Below, piece by piece: positions 6,227 through 6,754 of a DNA stretch of 6,754 nt (the first letter of the stretch is position 1; each line of letters opens with the position of its first letter). Under the pieces are notes generated by a model. It had not been told where the DNA came from. It ran no database searches and saw only the letters and a program-made list of their open reading frames with translations. The stretch lies in assembly GCA_025963955.1 (NCBI GenBank), contig JAOPZU010000445.1, positions 1 through 6,754 on the forward strand, written 5' to 3'. The stretch is from Solirubrobacterales bacterium (lineage in GTDB: Bacteria > Actinomycetota > Thermoleophilia > Solirubrobacterales > Solirubrobacteraceae). The translations under genes were made by a program, and so were the position numbers.

Positions 6227-6754
6227 ATGGTACGCAGCCGGCTCACTCCCTTGGACTCGTCCTTCCTCCGCGTCGAGTCCCCCACCGCCCACATGCACGT
6301 CGGCTGGAAGGGCATCTTCTCCCCGCGGCCGGCGGGCCCGGGCGAGCGCGACCGCCCGACCATCGGCGAGCTGCGACAGTCGGTCTCGGGGCGCCTGAGG
6401 CACGCGCCGCGGTTCCGTCAGCGCCTCGCCTTCCCGCCCGCCGGGCTCGGCGAGCCGGTGTGGATCGACGACGAGCGATTCGCGGTCGAACACCACGTGG
6501 TCGCGATGAGCGACCCGTGGGAGGCCCTCCCCCGCGCGCGCTTCGACGAGCTCGCCGACCAGTGCCTCTCGCAGCCGCTGGAGCGGGACCGCGCGCTGTG
6601 GCGCATCGTGCTGGCGCCCCGGCTGGACGACGGCACCGTCGGGATGGTCATGAAGGTCCACCACGCGATGGTCGACGGCAAGTCCGCGGTCGAGCTCGCG
6701 CTGCTGCTCCTGGACATGGCGCCCGGGACCGCGCTGCCCGACGCCGACGAGGCC
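6227..6754 (+). CDS. WS/DGAT-family O-acyltransferase, 5' part only
   Basis: The frame opens at ATG 6227 and stays open to the window edge (176 codons, no stop), so the gene is cut off. Family members are about 450-500 residues. The enzymes move an acyl group from acyl-CoA to a long-chain alcohol or diacylglycerol, making wax esters or triacylglycerol at the membrane. The N-terminus reads LTPLDSSFLRVES followed by AHMHVG, the family opening. The catalytic HHxxxDG motif is present as HHAMVDG (145-151), with H146 as the expected general base and D150 conserved. A weak AGGA about 11 nt upstream is the only Shine-Dalgarno candidate. It reads in the same direction as the hydrolase gene, 130 nt away, with a possible terminator between. 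Whether it makes wax esters or triacylglycerol cannot be told from this part. Confidence 0.92.
   Translation, partial: MVRSRLTPLDSSFLRVESPTAHMHVGWKGIFSPRPAGPGERDRPTIGELRQSVSGRLRHAPRFRQRLAFPPAGLGEPVWIDDERFAVEHHVVAMSDPWEALPRARFDELADQCLSQPLERDRALWRIVLAPRLDDGTVGMVMKVHHAMVDGKSAVELALLLLDMAPGTALPDADEA

Noticed and set aside
6071..6664. Minus-strand 197-codon open frame near the right end
   Set aside because: It is antisense to the WS/DGAT gene, whose HHxxxDG motif fixes the coding strand and frame.

Overview
This is a GC-rich chromosomal stretch, roughly 70% G+C by eye, with strongly G/C-ending codons and long antisense ORF shadows. The protein content fits an Actinomycetota genome: an actinobacterial-type EtfB/EtfA/ETF-QO set, a split B12-dependent acyl-CoA mutase subunit and a WS/DGAT-family acyltransferase. 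The secreted clan GH-A hydrolase resembles proteins I associate with Solirubrobacterales (Thermoleophilia), but that lineage call is an inference from memory. I see no tRNA, rRNA, CRISPR array, IS element or phage gene.

Left part (1-3824), minus strand: a compact three-gene operon, read right to left as etfB, etfA, then ETF:quinone oxidoreductase. It encodes the whole route from acyl-CoA dehydrogenases (fatty-acid and branched amino-acid oxidation) to the membrane quinone pool. Gene spacings are 15 and 2 nt. A perfect 16-bp palindrome, TTGACTGATCAGTCAA, lies upstream of etfB over a plausible -35 box and looks like a TetR-type operator. A 9-bp perfect hairpin just after the last gene is a candidate terminator. 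The ETF-QO has three of the four cysteines expected for its [4Fe-4S] cluster; the last is isoleucine.

Middle part (3885-4304), minus strand: a stand-alone cobalamin-binding subunit of a methylmalonyl-CoA-mutase-type enzyme, apparently a separate unit upstream of the etf operon. Its best start (4304) lacks a Shine-Dalgarno sequence but sits 9 nt after a TATGAT box, suggesting a leaderless or near-leaderless mRNA. A roughly 190-bp divergent region (4305-4497) with two CG-rich palindromes separates it from the rightward genes.

Right part (4498-6754), plus strand: a clan GH-A glycoside-hydrolase-like protein, probably exported, then a WS/DGAT acyltransferase cut off by the window edge. The metabolic theme is acyl-CoA: oxidation electrons (ETF module), propionyl/branched-chain carbon (mutase subunit) and neutral-lipid storage (WS/DGAT). 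The hydrolase is the outlier. I found no clearly novel multi-gene system. The best leads are the altered Fe-S motif and the etf operator.
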